Of a DNA stretch of 64,000 nucleotides, positions 6,397 through 16,717 are shown in pieces; within the stretch, counting starts at the first letter, position 1, and the number at the start of each line of letters is the position of its first letter. A program made the translations under genes and the position numbers. Origin of the DNA: an uncultured Flavobacteriaceae bacterium (lineage in GTDB: Bacteria > Bacteroidota > Bacteroidia > Flavobacteriales > Flavobacteriaceae); NCBI GenBank assembly GCA_947500525.1, contig CANMSH010000004.1:124001-188000 (forward strand). The letters are read 5' to 3'. Below the pieces are notes generated by a model. It had not been told where the DNA came from. It made no database searches and saw only the letters and a program-made list of their open reading frames with translations.

Positions 6397-8886
6397 ATGA
6401 AAAAAATAATATTCCTCGCATTGGCGATTTGTATCCTTGCCCCAACGAGTATGGATGCTCAAAAAAAGAAGAAAAAGAGAAAAGGTAAAACAGAAATTCC
6501 TAAACAACCTGTAAAACCAAAGTCCAAAAAAGGAATAAAAAAATATGGAGAAGTTATAACCAAGGATGCAGTTTCTGATAAGGGGCTTTTCGATTTACAT
6601 AAGGTAAAGAAAGCATATTACTATGAAATTCCGTTTTCAAAGCTTAATAAAGATATGTTGTGGGTGAGTCGTGTGACTAAAATTCCAACAGGATTAGGAG
6701 GGGGCTTCTTTAATGCAGGAACAAAAACAAATGAACAGGTGGTTCATTGGACTCGATATCAAGACAAGATATTATTGAAGGTGAAATCTTTCAGAAATGT
6801 TGCTGATAGCTCTAAAGCAATAAGTGCTTCAGTTCGTGTAAATAATTATGAGCCAACGTTGTATGCATTCGATATTAAAGCATTTAATTCCGATTCAACC
6901 AAGGTAGTAATCGACGTTACAAAGTTCTTTAGTACTGATGTATTAGCCATAAGTGGTTTGCCAAGCTTTTTGCGCAAGCGTTATAAAGTAAAACGTTTAG
7001 ATGGGTCGCGTAGCTTTATTAATAGCATGAAAAGCTTTCCTGAAAATATTGAAGTGAAGCAAGATTTTACCTATGAAGCATCAGAGCCACCCTCATCGGC
7101 ATCAACAGGATCTATCAGTTTGCAAATGAATCAATCTATGATTTTATTGCCTGAAAAACCGATGCAACCTAGACTATATGATCCGCGGGTTGGTTTTTTT
7201 ACAGTGAGTCAATACGATTTTGGTAGTGAAGCTTTAAAAGCTGATCAAAAAACATACATTCGTCGTTGGCGGTTAGAGCCAAAAGACCATGCTGCCTATG
7301 CTCGGGGTGAATTGGTGGAACCTATAAAACCAATTGTATATTATTTAGATCCTGGAACACCCGAAAATTTAAGGAAATATATTAAACAAGGTATTGAAGA
7401 TTGGCAAAAACCTTTTGAGACAGCAGGGTTTAAAAATGCTATCATAGCTAAAGATGCGCCAACGCCAGAGGAGGATCCAGAATTTAGTCCAGAAGATATT
7501 CGGTATTCTGTGGTGCGTTATGTGGCAAGTACAACTCGAAATGCTGTTGGACCAAGTGTTTCTGACCCTAGAAGTGGCGAGATTATTGAAAGTGATATTA
7601 TTTGGTACCATAATCACTTAAGAAGTTATCGGAATAGATATTTATTAGAAACGGCGGCAGCAAATCCAAGTGCGAGAACACTCAACACAAAACCAGAAGA
7701 AATAGGAGAGATGATGCGAATGGTGATTGCTCATGAGGTTGGTCATGCGCTAGGATTCCCTCATAACATGGCCGCTAGTTTTGCGTATCCGGTAGAATCT
7801 TTAAGAGATGGTGCTTTTACTCAAGAATTTGGGCTGGCGGCGAGTCTAATGGACTATACGCGTTATAATTATGTGGCTCAGCCCGGAGATAAAAATATTC
7901 GATTTGTACGTCAAATGGGCCCATATGATCATTATGCCACAAATTGGGGATATCGATATATTAGAGGTGCTGCATCTCCAGAAGCAGAGAAAATAACATT
8001 AGATAAATGGATTTCAGAGACTAAGGGAGATCCAAAATTTAAATTTGGTAGACAATCGAGTCGCTTTGATCCACAATCGCAAACAGAATGTGTTGGTGAT
8101 GATCCTATCAAAGCAAGTGATTATGGATTGAAAAATCTAAAATATGTTGCGAAAAACTTACCAAGTTGGACATCGGATGCCACCAATAATTACCAAGATC
8201 TAGAAGAGCTTTACGGAGAATTATTAGGAGTATACAGTAGGTATATCGGTCATGTATTAACCAATATAGGCGGAGTCTATGAGAATATTAAAATGCCTGA
8301 TCAAGAAGGTGTAGTATATACACATGTGGATAGAGCTACGCAAAAAGCTTCCTTACGTTGGTTACACACCAATATTTTTGATACGCCAACATGGTTGATA
8401 GATAAAAGCATTCTTCAAAATATAGATCACGCAGGTTATTTTGAGCGCTTGAGACGCGTGCAGGCCCGATATGTCAACTCTTTATTAAGTTTCGACCGCA
8501 TAGGTCGTTTGATTGACGCAGAGACCGTTAATACATCTTACTATAGTGCACTTGAAATGCTTAGGGATTTAAGAAGTGGGCTTTGGAAAGAAGCGAATAA
8601 TGGAAGAAATGTAGATTTATATAGAAGAAACTTGCAACGTACGTATTTAGATAGAATGGATTATTTGCTTACCAATAACGGACAATCACCAAGAAGAAGC
8701 AGACCAGGTTTTGAAGGTACGCTAACGTACAATGTAAATACATCGGATGTAAGAGCGTTGGTGCGTGGTGAATTGAAAACATTACGCTCAAGATTGAGAA
8801 GTGCAAAAAACGGTATTAATACTGTAACGCGGTATCATTATGAAGATGCGATTGCGAGAATAGATCAATTGTTAGACCCTAAATAA
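6397..8886 (+). CDS. secreted zinc-dependent metalloprotease (metzincin motif)
   Basis: An 829-residue protein with an N-terminal signal peptide ending at MDAQ, followed by a very Lys-rich stretch (about residues 23-50). The zinc site is HEVGHALGFPH at residues 446-456, the full HExxHxxGxxH of metzincins with Glu447 as base; SLMDYT downstream looks like the Met-turn. Length and composition match the large Bacteroidetes zinc-dependent metalloproteases with DUF5117/DUF4953-type regions (family assignment from memory). It is probably periplasmic or secreted. It is preceded by a 41-base gap after the GreA-like gene and followed by a strong terminator at 8921-8953. Substrate unknown. Confidence 0.88.
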   Translation: MKKIIFLALAICILAPTSMDAQKKKKKRKGKTEIPKQPVKPKSKKGIKKYGEVITKDAVSDKGLFDLHKVKKAYYYEIPFSKLNKDMLWVSRVTKIPTGLGGGFFNAGTKTNEQVVHWTRYQDKILLKVKSFRNVADSSKAISASVRVNNYEPTLYAFDIKAFNSDSTKVVIDVTKFFSTDVLAISGLPSFLRKRYKVKRLDGSRSFINSMKSFPENIEVKQDFTYEASEPPSSASTGSISLQMNQSMILLPEKPMQPRLYDPRVGFFTVSQYDFGSEALKADQKTYIRRWRLEPKDHAAYARGELVEPIKPIVYYLDPGTPENLRKYIKQGIEDWQKPFETAGFKNAIIAKDAPTPEEDPEFSPEDIRYSVVRYVASTTRNAVGPSVSDPRSGEIIESDIIWYHNHLRSYRNRYLLETAAANPSARTLNTKPEEIGEMMRMVIAHEVGHALGFPHNMAASFAYPVESLRDGAFTQEFGLAASLMDYTRYNYVAQPGDKNIRFVRQMGPYDHYATNWGYRYIRGAASPEAEKITLDKWISETKGDPKFKFGRQSSRFDPQSQTECVGDDPIKASDYGLKNLKYVAKNLPSWTSDATNNYQDLEELYGELLGVYSRYIGHVLTNIGGVYENIKMPDQEGVVYTHVDRATQKASLRWLHTNIFDTPTWLIDKSILQNIDHAGYFERLRRVQARYVNSLLSFDRIGRLIDAETVNTSYYSALEMLRDLRSGLWKEANNGRNVDLYRRNLQRTYLDRMDYLLTNNGQSPRRSRPGFEGTLTYNVNTSDVRALVRGELKTLRSRLRSAKNGINTVTRYHYEDAIARIDQLLDPK

Positions 8887-8920
8887 GATCACCTAGTATA
8901 GAAAATCAAAATTTTAATAC

Positions 8921-8953
8921 AAAAGAGTTATCAAAAATTGGTAACTCTTTTTT
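8921..8953. terminator. bidirectional terminator
   Basis: A perfect 10-bp inverted repeat (8921-8930 with 8942-8951) is flanked by A-rich and T-rich runs on both sides. It can end the metalloprotease transcript on the plus strand and the ABC ATPase transcript on the minus strand. The ABC gene's stop codon (8931-8933) falls in the loop. Confidence 0.85.
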
Positions 8954-9905
8954 GCATTATTAGTTCATCTATTTGAAAGTATATTTGTCGACCTCTTTCA
9001 AGTAATTTGGTATGTTTAATGAAGATATTTCTACCATTAAACCCAAGTTTGATTAAGTAATGATCCCCATTAAAAAAAGACTGTTTTACAATCCCTTTCA
9101 AATCAGAGGACTTCACTATCTGGATTTCATGAGGATACACAATAACGATTCCAAATTTTTGAGAATCAGTTATTTCTGAGATTTTAAATTCGTTAAACTC
9201 ATCAAAAAAAGATGCAATTAAATTATTCTTAGCATGCTGGTATAAATCTTTTGGGGTTCCATAGGCTATTGATTCTCCGCGATATAAAAATAGTATTTTA
9301 TCTGCAAAAGAAACAACATCATCCCTGTCATGGGTAGCCACTATGCATGAAATATTCTGTTTTTTTAAATAATGAAACAAACTTCGTCGTAATGACTGTT
9401 TTTTTAAATTATCAATATGACTAAAAGGCTCATCTAATAATAAAATCTCAGGCTCTTTTGCAAGGGCTCTCGCTAGAGCTGCACGTTGTTTTTGACCTCC
9501 ACTTAAATATTTAACCTTCGTTTTTGCAACTTCCTCTAATTCTACCACTTCAACTAATTCAGTGATACGCTCTTGTTTTTTATCAAGATCTACGTTTGAT
9601 AGAAATTTGCCAATATTATTTTCAACCGTTGTAAATGGCATCAAGTCGAATTCTTGAGCAACATACTTCATATAATCAGGACCTGGAATTAAATTAAACT
9701 CAGGACCTAAAATTTGTTCCTCGTTCCAATAAATTTCACCTTCCTTTAGATCATATTCACCGTGTATTAGCTTTAATAAAGTACTTTTACCAGAACCACT
9801 TTCGCCAGCAATAGCAAGACATTCTCCTTGCCCAATTGAGAAATTGATGTTTTTTAAAGTAGAATCAACTTTATAACTAAAAGAGATGTTATTGACTTGA
9901 AGCAT
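8931..9905 (-). CDS. ABC transporter ATP-binding protein (PotA/CysA-like)
   Basis: A 324-residue ATPase: Walker A GESGSGKST (34-42), Q-loop Gln84, signature LSGGQKQRAALARALA (134-149), Walker B ILLLDEP (154-160) and H-loop His192. About 100 further residues follow, with a beta-rich segment near the end (KGIVKQSFFNGDHYLIKL) like the TOBE regulatory domain of importers for polyamines, sulfate, iron or molybdate. No permease or binding protein is adjacent, so the transported substrate cannot be inferred. It is transcribed separately from the upstream peptidase gene because a terminator lies between them. Confidence 0.87.
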   Translation of the reverse strand: MLQVNNISFSYKVDSTLKNINFSIGQGECLAIAGESGSGKSTLLKLIHGEYDLKEGEIYWNEEQILGPEFNLIPGPDYMKYVAQEFDLMPFTTVENNIGKFLSNVDLDKKQERITELVEVVELEEVAKTKVKYLSGGQKQRAALARALAKEPEILLLDEPFSHIDNLKKQSLRRSLFHYLKKQNISCIVATHDRDDVVSFADKILFLYRGESIAYGTPKDLYQHAKNNLIASFFDEFNEFKISEITDSQKFGIVIVYPHEIQIVKSSDLKGIVKQSFFNGDHYLIKLGFNGRNIFIKHTKLLERGRQIYFQIDELIMQKRVTNF

Positions 9906-9929
9906 GTCTAATATAGCAACGGTTTTGCT

Positions 9930-9961
9930 AAAAAGCCGCTTATCAAGAAGGACAAGCGGCT
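9930..9961 (-). terminator. rho-independent terminator of the prolyl oligopeptidase gene
   Basis: Arms AGCCGCTT (9934-9941) and AAGCGGCT (9954-9961) pair; on the minus strand the stem is followed by five U. It lies 23 bases after the peptidase stop and before the ABC ATPase gene. Confidence 0.8.
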
Positions 9962-9983
9962 CATCATTTTAAGAGGTTTATAT

Positions 9984-12128
9984 TTAATCTTTATATTCTG
10001 ATTTGAGTTCCTTAATACCCATATTATAAAGAGTAAATCCAAAGATGTCGGCGTATTGCTCAATCGTTTTACTAACCGGTGTTCCTGCGCCATGACCAGC
10101 ATTTGTTTCGATTCTAATTACTGTTGGGTTTTCACCTGTTTGTTTGTCTTGTAATTCAGCAGCAAATTTAAAACTATGGGCAGGTACAACTCTATCGTCA
10201 TGATCACCAGTAGTTACCATTGTCGCAGGATATTGCACGCCTTCTTTAACGTTATGAACTGGCGAATACCCCTTGATATATTCGAACATTTCTTTACTCT
10301 CTTCAGAAGTGCCATAATCATACGCCCATCCAGCACCAGCGGTAAAAGTATGGTAACGTAACATATCTAAAACACCAACAGCAGGTAAGGCAACTTTCAT
10401 TAAGTCTGGTCGTTGAGTCATGGTGGCGCCTACCAATAAACCACCATTTGAACCGCCTCGAATTGCTAAATAATCTGATGAGGTATAGTTATTTTCAATT
10501 AAATATTCTGCAGCAGCAATAAAGTCATCAAACACATTTTGTTTTTGCATTTTAGTTCCGGCTTTATGCCATGCTTTACCGTATTCTCCACCACCTCTAA
10601 GATTTGGAACCGCATAGATACCACCTTGTTCCATCCATACAGAATTAGCAATACTAAAACTAGGAGTTAATGAAATATTAAATCCACCGTAACCATATAA
10701 AATAGTTGGATTTTTACCATTGAGTTCAACGCCTTTTTTATGTGTGATGATCATAGGCACTTTTGTGCCATCTTTTGAGGTATAAAAAACTTGTTTTGAT
10801 TCATATTCATCTGAATTGAAATCAATTTCTGGTTTCCAGTACACATCATATTCACCAGAGTCAGCATCAAACTTATATGTAGTGCCAGGTGTTTTATAAT
10901 TGGTAAAAGAAAAATACATTTCTTTATCATCTTTTTTACCTCCAAAACCTCCAGCACTTCCTACGCCCGGCAATTTAATCTCACGAATTAATTTACCCTC
11001 CATATCATATTGAAGCACCTTAGAAACAGCATCAACCATATATTCAGCAAAGAAATAGCCACCACCTGATGATGGACTCAACACATGCTCAGTTTCTGGA
11101 ATAAAGTCTCTCCAGTTTTCTGGTTGCGGATTTGCAGCATCTACAGTAACCACTTTTTGATTTGGAGCGTTGCGATTTGTTACCAGATATAATTTGCTTC
11201 CTCTATTATCGGCAACATATGTATCACTATCAGTGTCATTTAAAATAGTAATTAACTTTGAATTCGGATTTTCAAGATCTTTAATAAAAAGTTTATTTCC
11301 AGAAGTTGATGTAGAAGCAGTAAGTACCATATATCGATCATCTTCAGTTAAGTAAGCGCCAATATATCGGTGTTTTTGTTCAGGAGTACCACCAAAAATG
11401 AGCTCGTCATCTTTTTGAGAAGTTCCTAGTTTATGGTAATAAACTTTATGTTGATCAGTTTTTGCAGAGAGTTCACTTCCTTTTGGTTTATCATAACTAG
11501 AGTAGAAGAAACCTTCATTTCCTTTCCAAGAAACACCGCTAAATTTTACATCAATTAAAGTGTCCTCTTTAATTTCTCTTGTTTCCGCATCAATAATGAT
11601 GATTTTTCTCCAATCACTTCCTCCTTCAGAGATAGCATAGGCCGCAATTTGACCATTTTTTGAAAATTGTAAGGTTGAAAGAGATGTTGTTGCGTCTTCA
11701 GAAAATGTATTTGGATCCAAAAATACTTCAGCTTCACCATCGCCTTTTTGACGATATACAACGTATTGATTTTGAAGTCCATCATTTTTATAAAAATAAG
11801 TGTAATCACCTTCTTTAAATGGACGGCTTAGTTTTTCATAGTTCCAAAGTTTCTCAAGACGTTCCTTTAAATCTTTTCGATAGGGTATTTGATCTAGATA
11901 ACCAAAGGTAACTTTATTTTGAGCTTCAACCCAAGCAGCCGTTTCGTCAGATTTATCATCTTCTAACCAACGATAAGGATCCTTAACATCAGTACCGAAG
12001 TAATTGGTAATCGTATCAACTTGTTTAGTTTCGGGATAAGATAGTGCCATTGGTGATTCAGCTTTTGGTTCTGTTTTACAAGAAATAATTAGGAGTGCTG
12101 TCAAAAGCACAAAGGATAGATTTTTCAT
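9984..12128 (-). CDS. prolyl oligopeptidase (S9A family), lipoprotein
   Basis: A 714-residue protein. The N-terminus has a lipoprotein signal with lipobox LIISC (Cys17), so it is probably anchored to a membrane facing the periplasm. After a beta-propeller region, the C-terminal alpha/beta-hydrolase domain has Ser560 in RGGSNGGLL, the Asp in GDHDDRVVP (about 645) and His679 in NAGHGAG, which matches prolyl oligopeptidase closely. It should cleave short peptides after proline. A second S9 peptidase, closer to oligopeptidase B, is encoded at 54094-56256 in this window. Confidence 0.92.
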   Translation of the reverse strand: MKNLSFVLLTALLIISCKTEPKAESPMALSYPETKQVDTITNYFGTDVKDPYRWLEDDKSDETAAWVEAQNKVTFGYLDQIPYRKDLKERLEKLWNYEKLSRPFKEGDYTYFYKNDGLQNQYVVYRQKGDGEAEVFLDPNTFSEDATTSLSTLQFSKNGQIAAYAISEGGSDWRKIIIIDAETREIKEDTLIDVKFSGVSWKGNEGFFYSSYDKPKGSELSAKTDQHKVYYHKLGTSQKDDELIFGGTPEQKHRYIGAYLTEDDRYMVLTASTSTSGNKLFIKDLENPNSKLITILNDTDSDTYVADNRGSKLYLVTNRNAPNQKVVTVDAANPQPENWRDFIPETEHVLSPSSGGGYFFAEYMVDAVSKVLQYDMEGKLIREIKLPGVGSAGGFGGKKDDKEMYFSFTNYKTPGTTYKFDADSGEYDVYWKPEIDFNSDEYESKQVFYTSKDGTKVPMIITHKKGVELNGKNPTILYGYGGFNISLTPSFSIANSVWMEQGGIYAVPNLRGGGEYGKAWHKAGTKMQKQNVFDDFIAAAEYLIENNYTSSDYLAIRGGSNGGLLVGATMTQRPDLMKVALPAVGVLDMLRYHTFTAGAGWAYDYGTSEESKEMFEYIKGYSPVHNVKEGVQYPATMVTTGDHDDRVVPAHSFKFAAELQDKQTGENPTVIRIETNAGHGAGTPVSKTIEQYADIFGFTLYNMGIKELKSEYKD

Positions 12129-12169
12129 GATATACGAATTAGTTTAGTGTGAACGAACACAAAACTACT

Positions 12170-12201
12170 AAAAAAGGCACACTATTAAGTGCGCCTTTTT
12201 T
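12170..12201. terminator. terminator after lpdA
   Basis: An inverted repeat of about 12 bp with one mismatch (AAAAAAGGC on the left, GCCTTTTTT on the right) lies between lpdA and the upstream end of the peptidase gene. T-runs on both sides allow function on either strand; the useful direction is minus, ending lpdA. Confidence 0.78.
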
Positions 12202-12260
12202 CTATAACAAAACTTTAACATACTATAGAATCGTATGAAAATTGTTTTAGAAGTTCTAAA

Positions 12261-13667
12261 TTAGCTATGTAACGCTCTTTTGTCAGTAGCATCCAAAGCC
12301 GCCTCTTTTACAGCTTCGGCATATGTTGGATGTGCATGACTCATACGAGCAATATCTTCTGCTGATGCTCTAAACTCCATAGCGGTTACCGCTTCTGCAA
12401 TTAAATCGGCAACACGTGCACCAACCATGTGTACCCCTAAAACTTCATCAGTAGCAGCATCAGCCAAAATTTTCACAAAACCATCAATATCTCCACTAGC
12501 CCTAGATCTACCTAAAGCCCGCATCGAGAATTGACCAGATTTGTAATTTACTCCAGCTTCTTTTAACTCTTCTTCTGTTTTTCCAACAGCAGCTACTTCT
12601 GGCCATGTGTAGACAACACCAGGAATTAAATTGTAATCTATATGTGGTTTTTGTCCTGCAATTGTTTCGGCTACAAATACACCTTCTTCTTCGGCCTTAT
12701 GTGCTAACATTGCTCCTTTTACAACATCACCTATAGCGTAAATATTTGACACGTTCGTTTGTAGATGAGCGTTTACTTCAACTTGACCTCTTTCACTTAA
12801 TGTTACGCCCGCTTTGTCTAATGCTAATCCGTCGGTATAAGGTCTTCTCCCAACAGAAACTAAACAGTAATCTCCTTTAAATTCAACTGGATTTCCTTTT
12901 TTATCGTCGGCGGTAACGGTAACTTCTTTTGCAGAAGTTTTTACCCCAGTTACCTTATGTTTTGTATAAAATTTTACGCCTTGTTTCTTCAGTACTTTTT
13001 GTAATTCTTTTGATAGAGACGCATCCATAGTAGGTATAATCCTGTCCATATATTCAATTACCGAAACTTCCGCTCCTAAACGTTTGTATACTTGTCCTAA
13101 TTCTAAACCAATAACACCACCACCAATGACAACCATATGTTTTGGTATTTCTTTTAAGCTCAGTGCTTCAGTTGATGTAATAACACGTTTTTTATCAAGT
13201 TTGATAAAGGGTAAAGTTGAAGGTTTAGAACCAGTAGCGATAATTATATTTTTCGCCTCTATTTCTTCAGATTTGCCATCTTCTTTAGCAACATTAATAT
13301 GAGTAGCATCTTTAAAAGAACCAAGGCCGTTATAGACAGTAATTTTGTTTTTGTCCATCAAATATTGAATGCCTGCAGTGTTCGTATCAACAACATTTTG
13401 CTTTCGGGCAATCATCTTTTCTAAATTCGCATTTACATCTCCACTAATTTCAATACCATGTCCTTCAAAATGAGTAATAGCATCGTGATAATGATGCGAA
13501 GAATCTAGAAGTGCTTTTGACGGAATACAACCCACATTTAAACAGGTTCCTCCTAATGTATTGTATTTCTCTATTATGGCAGTTTTCATGCCGAATTGTG
13601 CACAGCGTATCGCTGCAACATACCCTCCAGGTCCAGAGCCAATAACGGCTACATCATATGTACTCAT
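12261..13667 (-). CDS. lpdA: dihydrolipoyl dehydrogenase
   Basis: A 468-residue FAD disulfide oxidoreductase. It begins with the FAD-binding GSGPGGYVAA and has the redox-active disulfide GGTCLNVGCIPSK (Cys42, Cys47), a second nucleotide-binding GGGVIGLELG, the GDV segment AIGDVVKG and the C-terminal catalytic HAHPTYAEA. It is the E3 component that re-oxidises lipoamide in 2-oxoacid dehydrogenase complexes or the glycine cleavage system. The partner E1/E2 genes are not nearby. Single-gene unit with a terminator downstream. Confidence 0.96.
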   Translation of the reverse strand: MSTYDVAVIGSGPGGYVAAIRCAQFGMKTAIIEKYNTLGGTCLNVGCIPSKALLDSSHHYHDAITHFEGHGIEISGDVNANLEKMIARKQNVVDTNTAGIQYLMDKNKITVYNGLGSFKDATHINVAKEDGKSEEIEAKNIIIATGSKPSTLPFIKLDKKRVITSTEALSLKEIPKHMVVIGGGVIGLELGQVYKRLGAEVSVIEYMDRIIPTMDASLSKELQKVLKKQGVKFYTKHKVTGVKTSAKEVTVTADDKKGNPVEFKGDYCLVSVGRRPYTDGLALDKAGVTLSERGQVEVNAHLQTNVSNIYAIGDVVKGAMLAHKAEEEGVFVAETIAGQKPHIDYNLIPGVVYTWPEVAAVGKTEEELKEAGVNYKSGQFSMRALGRSRASGDIDGFVKILADAATDEVLGVHMVGARVADLIAEAVTAMEFRASAEDIARMSHAHPTYAEAVKEAALDATDKRALHS

Positions 13668-13810
13668 ACGTTCTATAAATTTTGATTAACAAAAATAGTA
13701 TAAATAGTTCACTTCTTACATACGTTTTAAATAGTAATTAATTGTATCTAGAGTTATAAAAGTTAGTTTTTATTTTGAATGAAATAATGTGTGGGCTCAA
13801 GTGAATCTGT

Positions 13811-13818
13811 TAACTTTG
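13811..13818 (+). promoter_or_regulatory. -7 promoter box, MATE/flippase operon
   Basis: TAACTTTG matches the Bacteroidetes -7 consensus TAnnTTTG exactly and ends 15 bases before the MATE start codon. No TTG lies about 19 bases upstream, so the -33 element is missing or weak. Confidence 0.5.
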
Positions 13819-13833
13819 TTTCCTTAAACTGTT

Positions 13834-15225
13834 ATGCAGATCTTGAACGTTCAAAAGTACACCTCTGAATTTCGATACAACTTAAAACTTGCTTACCCGG
13901 TAATGCTGGGTATGATCGGTCATACCTTAGTGGGACTTGTTGACAATATCATGGTGGGACAATTAGGAACTGCAGAATTGGCAGCAGTTTCTTTGGGAAA
14001 TAGTTTTGTTTTTATTGCCATGTCTTTAGGAATTGGATTCTCTACTGCAATTACTCCACTGGTTGCTGAGGCAGATGGAGAGAATAATATAGAAAAAGGA
14101 AAACAGGCGTTTAATCATGGTATTTTCTTGTGTACCATTTTAGGGATCGTGCTGTTTGGTCTTATTTTACTCGCAAAACCGCTCATGCATCATATGAGTC
14201 AGCCTGAAGAAGTAGTAGTATTGGCTATGCCATATTTAGATTTGGTTGCATTTTCATTAATTCCGTTGATTATGTTTCAAGGATTTAAGCAGTTTACTGA
14301 TGGTTTGTCTCAAACAAAATATGCCATGTGGGCAACGATTCTTGCGAATATTATCAACGTAGTTTTAAATTATTTGTTGATTTTTGGAAAATTTGGTTTT
14401 CCAGAAATGGGTATTGTGGGTGCAGCTATTGGCACATTGATTTCGCGAATTGTTATGGTCGTTTTTATTTGGGGATTCTTAAAATCTAAGAAAAAATTCA
14501 AGCCTTATGTCGAACGGTTTAGTTTTAAAAAAATCCAGAAAACTATTCTTAGAAAAATTATGAGTCTAGGCTTTCCTTCAGCCCTTCAAATGTTGTTCGA
14601 AGTTGCTGTGTTTACAGCAGCTATTTGGCTTTCAGGTGCTTTAGGCAAAAACCCGCAAGCGGCAAATCAAATAGCTTTGAATTTATCATCCATGACTTTT
14701 ATGATTGCTATGGGCCTAGGAGTGGTAGCAATGATTAGAGTTGGTAACCAAAAAGGGTTAAAAAATTTCAAAGATTTGCGAAGAATAGCGCTTTCTATAT
14801 TTCTATTAGTTTTTCTGTTGGATGTGGTCTTTGCGACATTGTTTTTTATATTTAACACGCAATTGCCCAGATTCTACGTTGATGAACATGATTTGATAAA
14901 TCAATTAGATAATTTTGAAGTAATAGCAATTGCATCAAAACTATTATTAGTCGCTTCTGTTTTTCAAATCTCTGACGGTGTTCAAGTTGTGGTATTAGGT
15001 GCGCTTCGAGGATTGCAAGATGTAAAAATACCAACCTTAATCACTTTTATTGCATATTGGATTATTGGTTTTCCGATAAGTTATTTTTTAGGACAAGAGC
15101 AAGCCTTTGGAAGTGTTGGAATATGGGCAGGATTGCTAGCAGGGTTGACGGCTTCGGCAATTATGTTGTATATTCGATTTAATTATTTAACCAAAAAATT
15201 AATTGTTCAAAATAGTAACAGCTAA
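13834..15225 (+). CDS. MATE family efflux transporter (NorM-like)
   Basis: A 463-residue membrane protein with about 12 hydrophobic segments arranged as two homologous halves, the usual MATE length. Typical family stretches are the N-terminal PVMLGMIGHTLVGLVDNIMV and the NQIALNLSSMTFMIAMGLG region in the second half. It should export cationic drugs or other organic compounds by Na+ or H+ antiport. The next gene, also a MOP-superfamily flippase, begins at the following base, so the two are probably cotranscribed. Confidence 0.9.
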   Translation: MQILNVQKYTSEFRYNLKLAYPVMLGMIGHTLVGLVDNIMVGQLGTAELAAVSLGNSFVFIAMSLGIGFSTAITPLVAEADGENNIEKGKQAFNHGIFLCTILGIVLFGLILLAKPLMHHMSQPEEVVVLAMPYLDLVAFSLIPLIMFQGFKQFTDGLSQTKYAMWATILANIINVVLNYLLIFGKFGFPEMGIVGAAIGTLISRIVMVVFIWGFLKSKKKFKPYVERFSFKKIQKTILRKIMSLGFPSALQMLFEVAVFTAAIWLSGALGKNPQAANQIALNLSSMTFMIAMGLGVVAMIRVGNQKGLKNFKDLRRIALSIFLLVFLLDVVFATLFFIFNTQLPRFYVDEHDLINQLDNFEVIAIASKLLLVASVFQISDGVQVVVLGALRGLQDVKIPTLITFIAYWIIGFPISYFLGQEQAFGSVGIWAGLLAGLTASAIMLYIRFNYLTKKLIVQNSNS

Positions 15226-16680
15226 ATGGGTATTGTTTTAAATCAATCTTTTAAAAACACGCTTGTACTGTTTCTTGGGTTTGCCATTGGCGGAATAAAT
15301 ACCTTGTTTCTATATACTAAATTTTTGCATGAAGATTATTACGGTTTAATCGTTTTTTTGTTGTCCGCTGCGAATATAATCTTACCATTATTGGTCTTTG
15401 GAATGCAGCATACCGTCATCAAATTTTTTAGTTTATATCAAACTAAGAAAGAGCAAGATGAATTTTTGATGAGCACCTTGATCGTTCCATTACTTATTAT
15501 TATTCCATTGGCTTTTTTAGGGATGATGACCTATGAAACTATTGCCAATTGGTTATCACAAAAAAACGGCATTATAAAGCCATATTCATATCTTATTTTT
15601 CTAGCGGCCATTTTTATGGGATATTTTGAAGTGTTCTATTCATGGGCTAAAATTAGAATGCAATCTGTTTTTGGAAACTTTATTAAAGAAATTTTTGCTA
15701 GAATTTGTGCAACCGTATTGTTAATAGGAGTGTATGTTGATGTCCTTTCCAATGAAGAATTCATCTATGCAATGGTTATTGTATATTTTGTAAGGATGTT
15801 AATTATGATTGGATATGCTCTAAGTATATATAGACCAGCACTTATATTAAAGTTTCCTAAAAATTTTAAAGAAATCCTATCATATTCATTCTATATTATT
15901 TTGGCAGGATCGGCGGCAACCATACTCTTAGAAATAGATAAGTTTATGATTCCGCAGCTGAAACAAATAGCACAAGTTGCATATTATTCGGTTGGTATTT
16001 ACATTGCTTCGGTTGTGGCAATTCCATCAAGAGCAATGCAACAAATAATTAATCCGATAACCGCTAAAGAATTAAATGCAAATAATCTGAGTGAAGTTGA
16101 AAGCTTATATAAGAAAAGCTCCATTAATTTATTGGTAGCTGGAGGACTCTTATTTTTACTTATTAATTTAAATGTAAAGGACTTATATCTTATTATTGAT
16201 AAGCCTGAGTTCTCTGTTGGAGTTTTGATAGTGCTGCTTATTTCTATTGCCGAATTGTATAAACTTGCTTTAGGAACCAATGGTGCTATTCTTGTAAATT
16301 CTAAGTATTATAAAATGTTTTTCTATTTTTCAATTTTGATGGCTGTTAGCGTGATTGTGTTGAATAGGTGGTTGATTGAGGTTCTAGGTATTGATGGTGC
16401 GGCATTGGCAACACTAATAGTCGTTCTAGTGTTTAGCACGGTAAAAATTGTTTATATTAAGAGTAAAATGGGTATGCAACCTTTTACAAAAAAAACAATA
16501 GTCGTATTAATTGTCATTGCAGTGCTATTTTTAGGATTTAATTTTTGGAACTTTTCATTTCATCCAATAGTAAACATTTTGCTAAAGACTACCATTGTTT
16601 CTGTAGTGTACGGAATACTAGTTTTAAAACTAAATATTTCGAGAGATATGCAAGAGGTGTATACTAAATACATAAAATAA
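15226..16680 (+). CDS. oligosaccharide flippase family protein (Wzx-like)
   Basis: A 484-residue polytopic protein with 12-14 hydrophobic segments and the opening NTLVLFLGFAIGGINTLFLY, typical of polysaccharide biosynthesis flippases of the MOP superfamily. It would move lipid-linked sugars across the inner membrane. No glycosyltransferases are adjacent; instead it directly abuts the MATE gene. The specific substrate, O-antigen, capsule or other, cannot be told. It ends one base before a strong bidirectional terminator. Confidence 0.82.
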   Translation: MGIVLNQSFKNTLVLFLGFAIGGINTLFLYTKFLHEDYYGLIVFLLSAANIILPLLVFGMQHTVIKFFSLYQTKKEQDEFLMSTLIVPLLIIIPLAFLGMMTYETIANWLSQKNGIIKPYSYLIFLAAIFMGYFEVFYSWAKIRMQSVFGNFIKEIFARICATVLLIGVYVDVLSNEEFIYAMVIVYFVRMLIMIGYALSIYRPALILKFPKNFKEILSYSFYIILAGSAATILLEIDKFMIPQLKQIAQVAYYSVGIYIASVVAIPSRAMQQIINPITAKELNANNLSEVESLYKKSSINLLVAGGLLFLLINLNVKDLYLIIDKPEFSVGVLIVLLISIAELYKLALGTNGAILVNSKYYKMFFYFSILMAVSVIVLNRWLIEVLGIDGAALATLIVVLVFSTVKIVYIKSKMGMQPFTKKTIVVLIVIAVLFLGFNFWNFSFHPIVNILLKTTIVSVVYGILVLKLNISRDMQEVYTKYIK

Positions 16681-16709
16681 AAAATCCTGAGGTCAAACCT
16701 CAGGATTTT
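16681..16709. terminator. bidirectional terminator
   Basis: A perfect 13-bp stem (AAAATCCTGAGGT pairing with ACCTCAGGATTTT) with a 3-base loop lies between the convergent flippase gene and the repeat-protein gene at 16718-17449. Confidence 0.88.
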
Positions 16710-16717
16710 CTCTTCAT

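Noticed and set aside
7369..7617. Antisense open frame within the metalloprotease gene
   Set aside because: The protease frame contains the conserved catalytic motif; the antisense frame has no recognisable feature.
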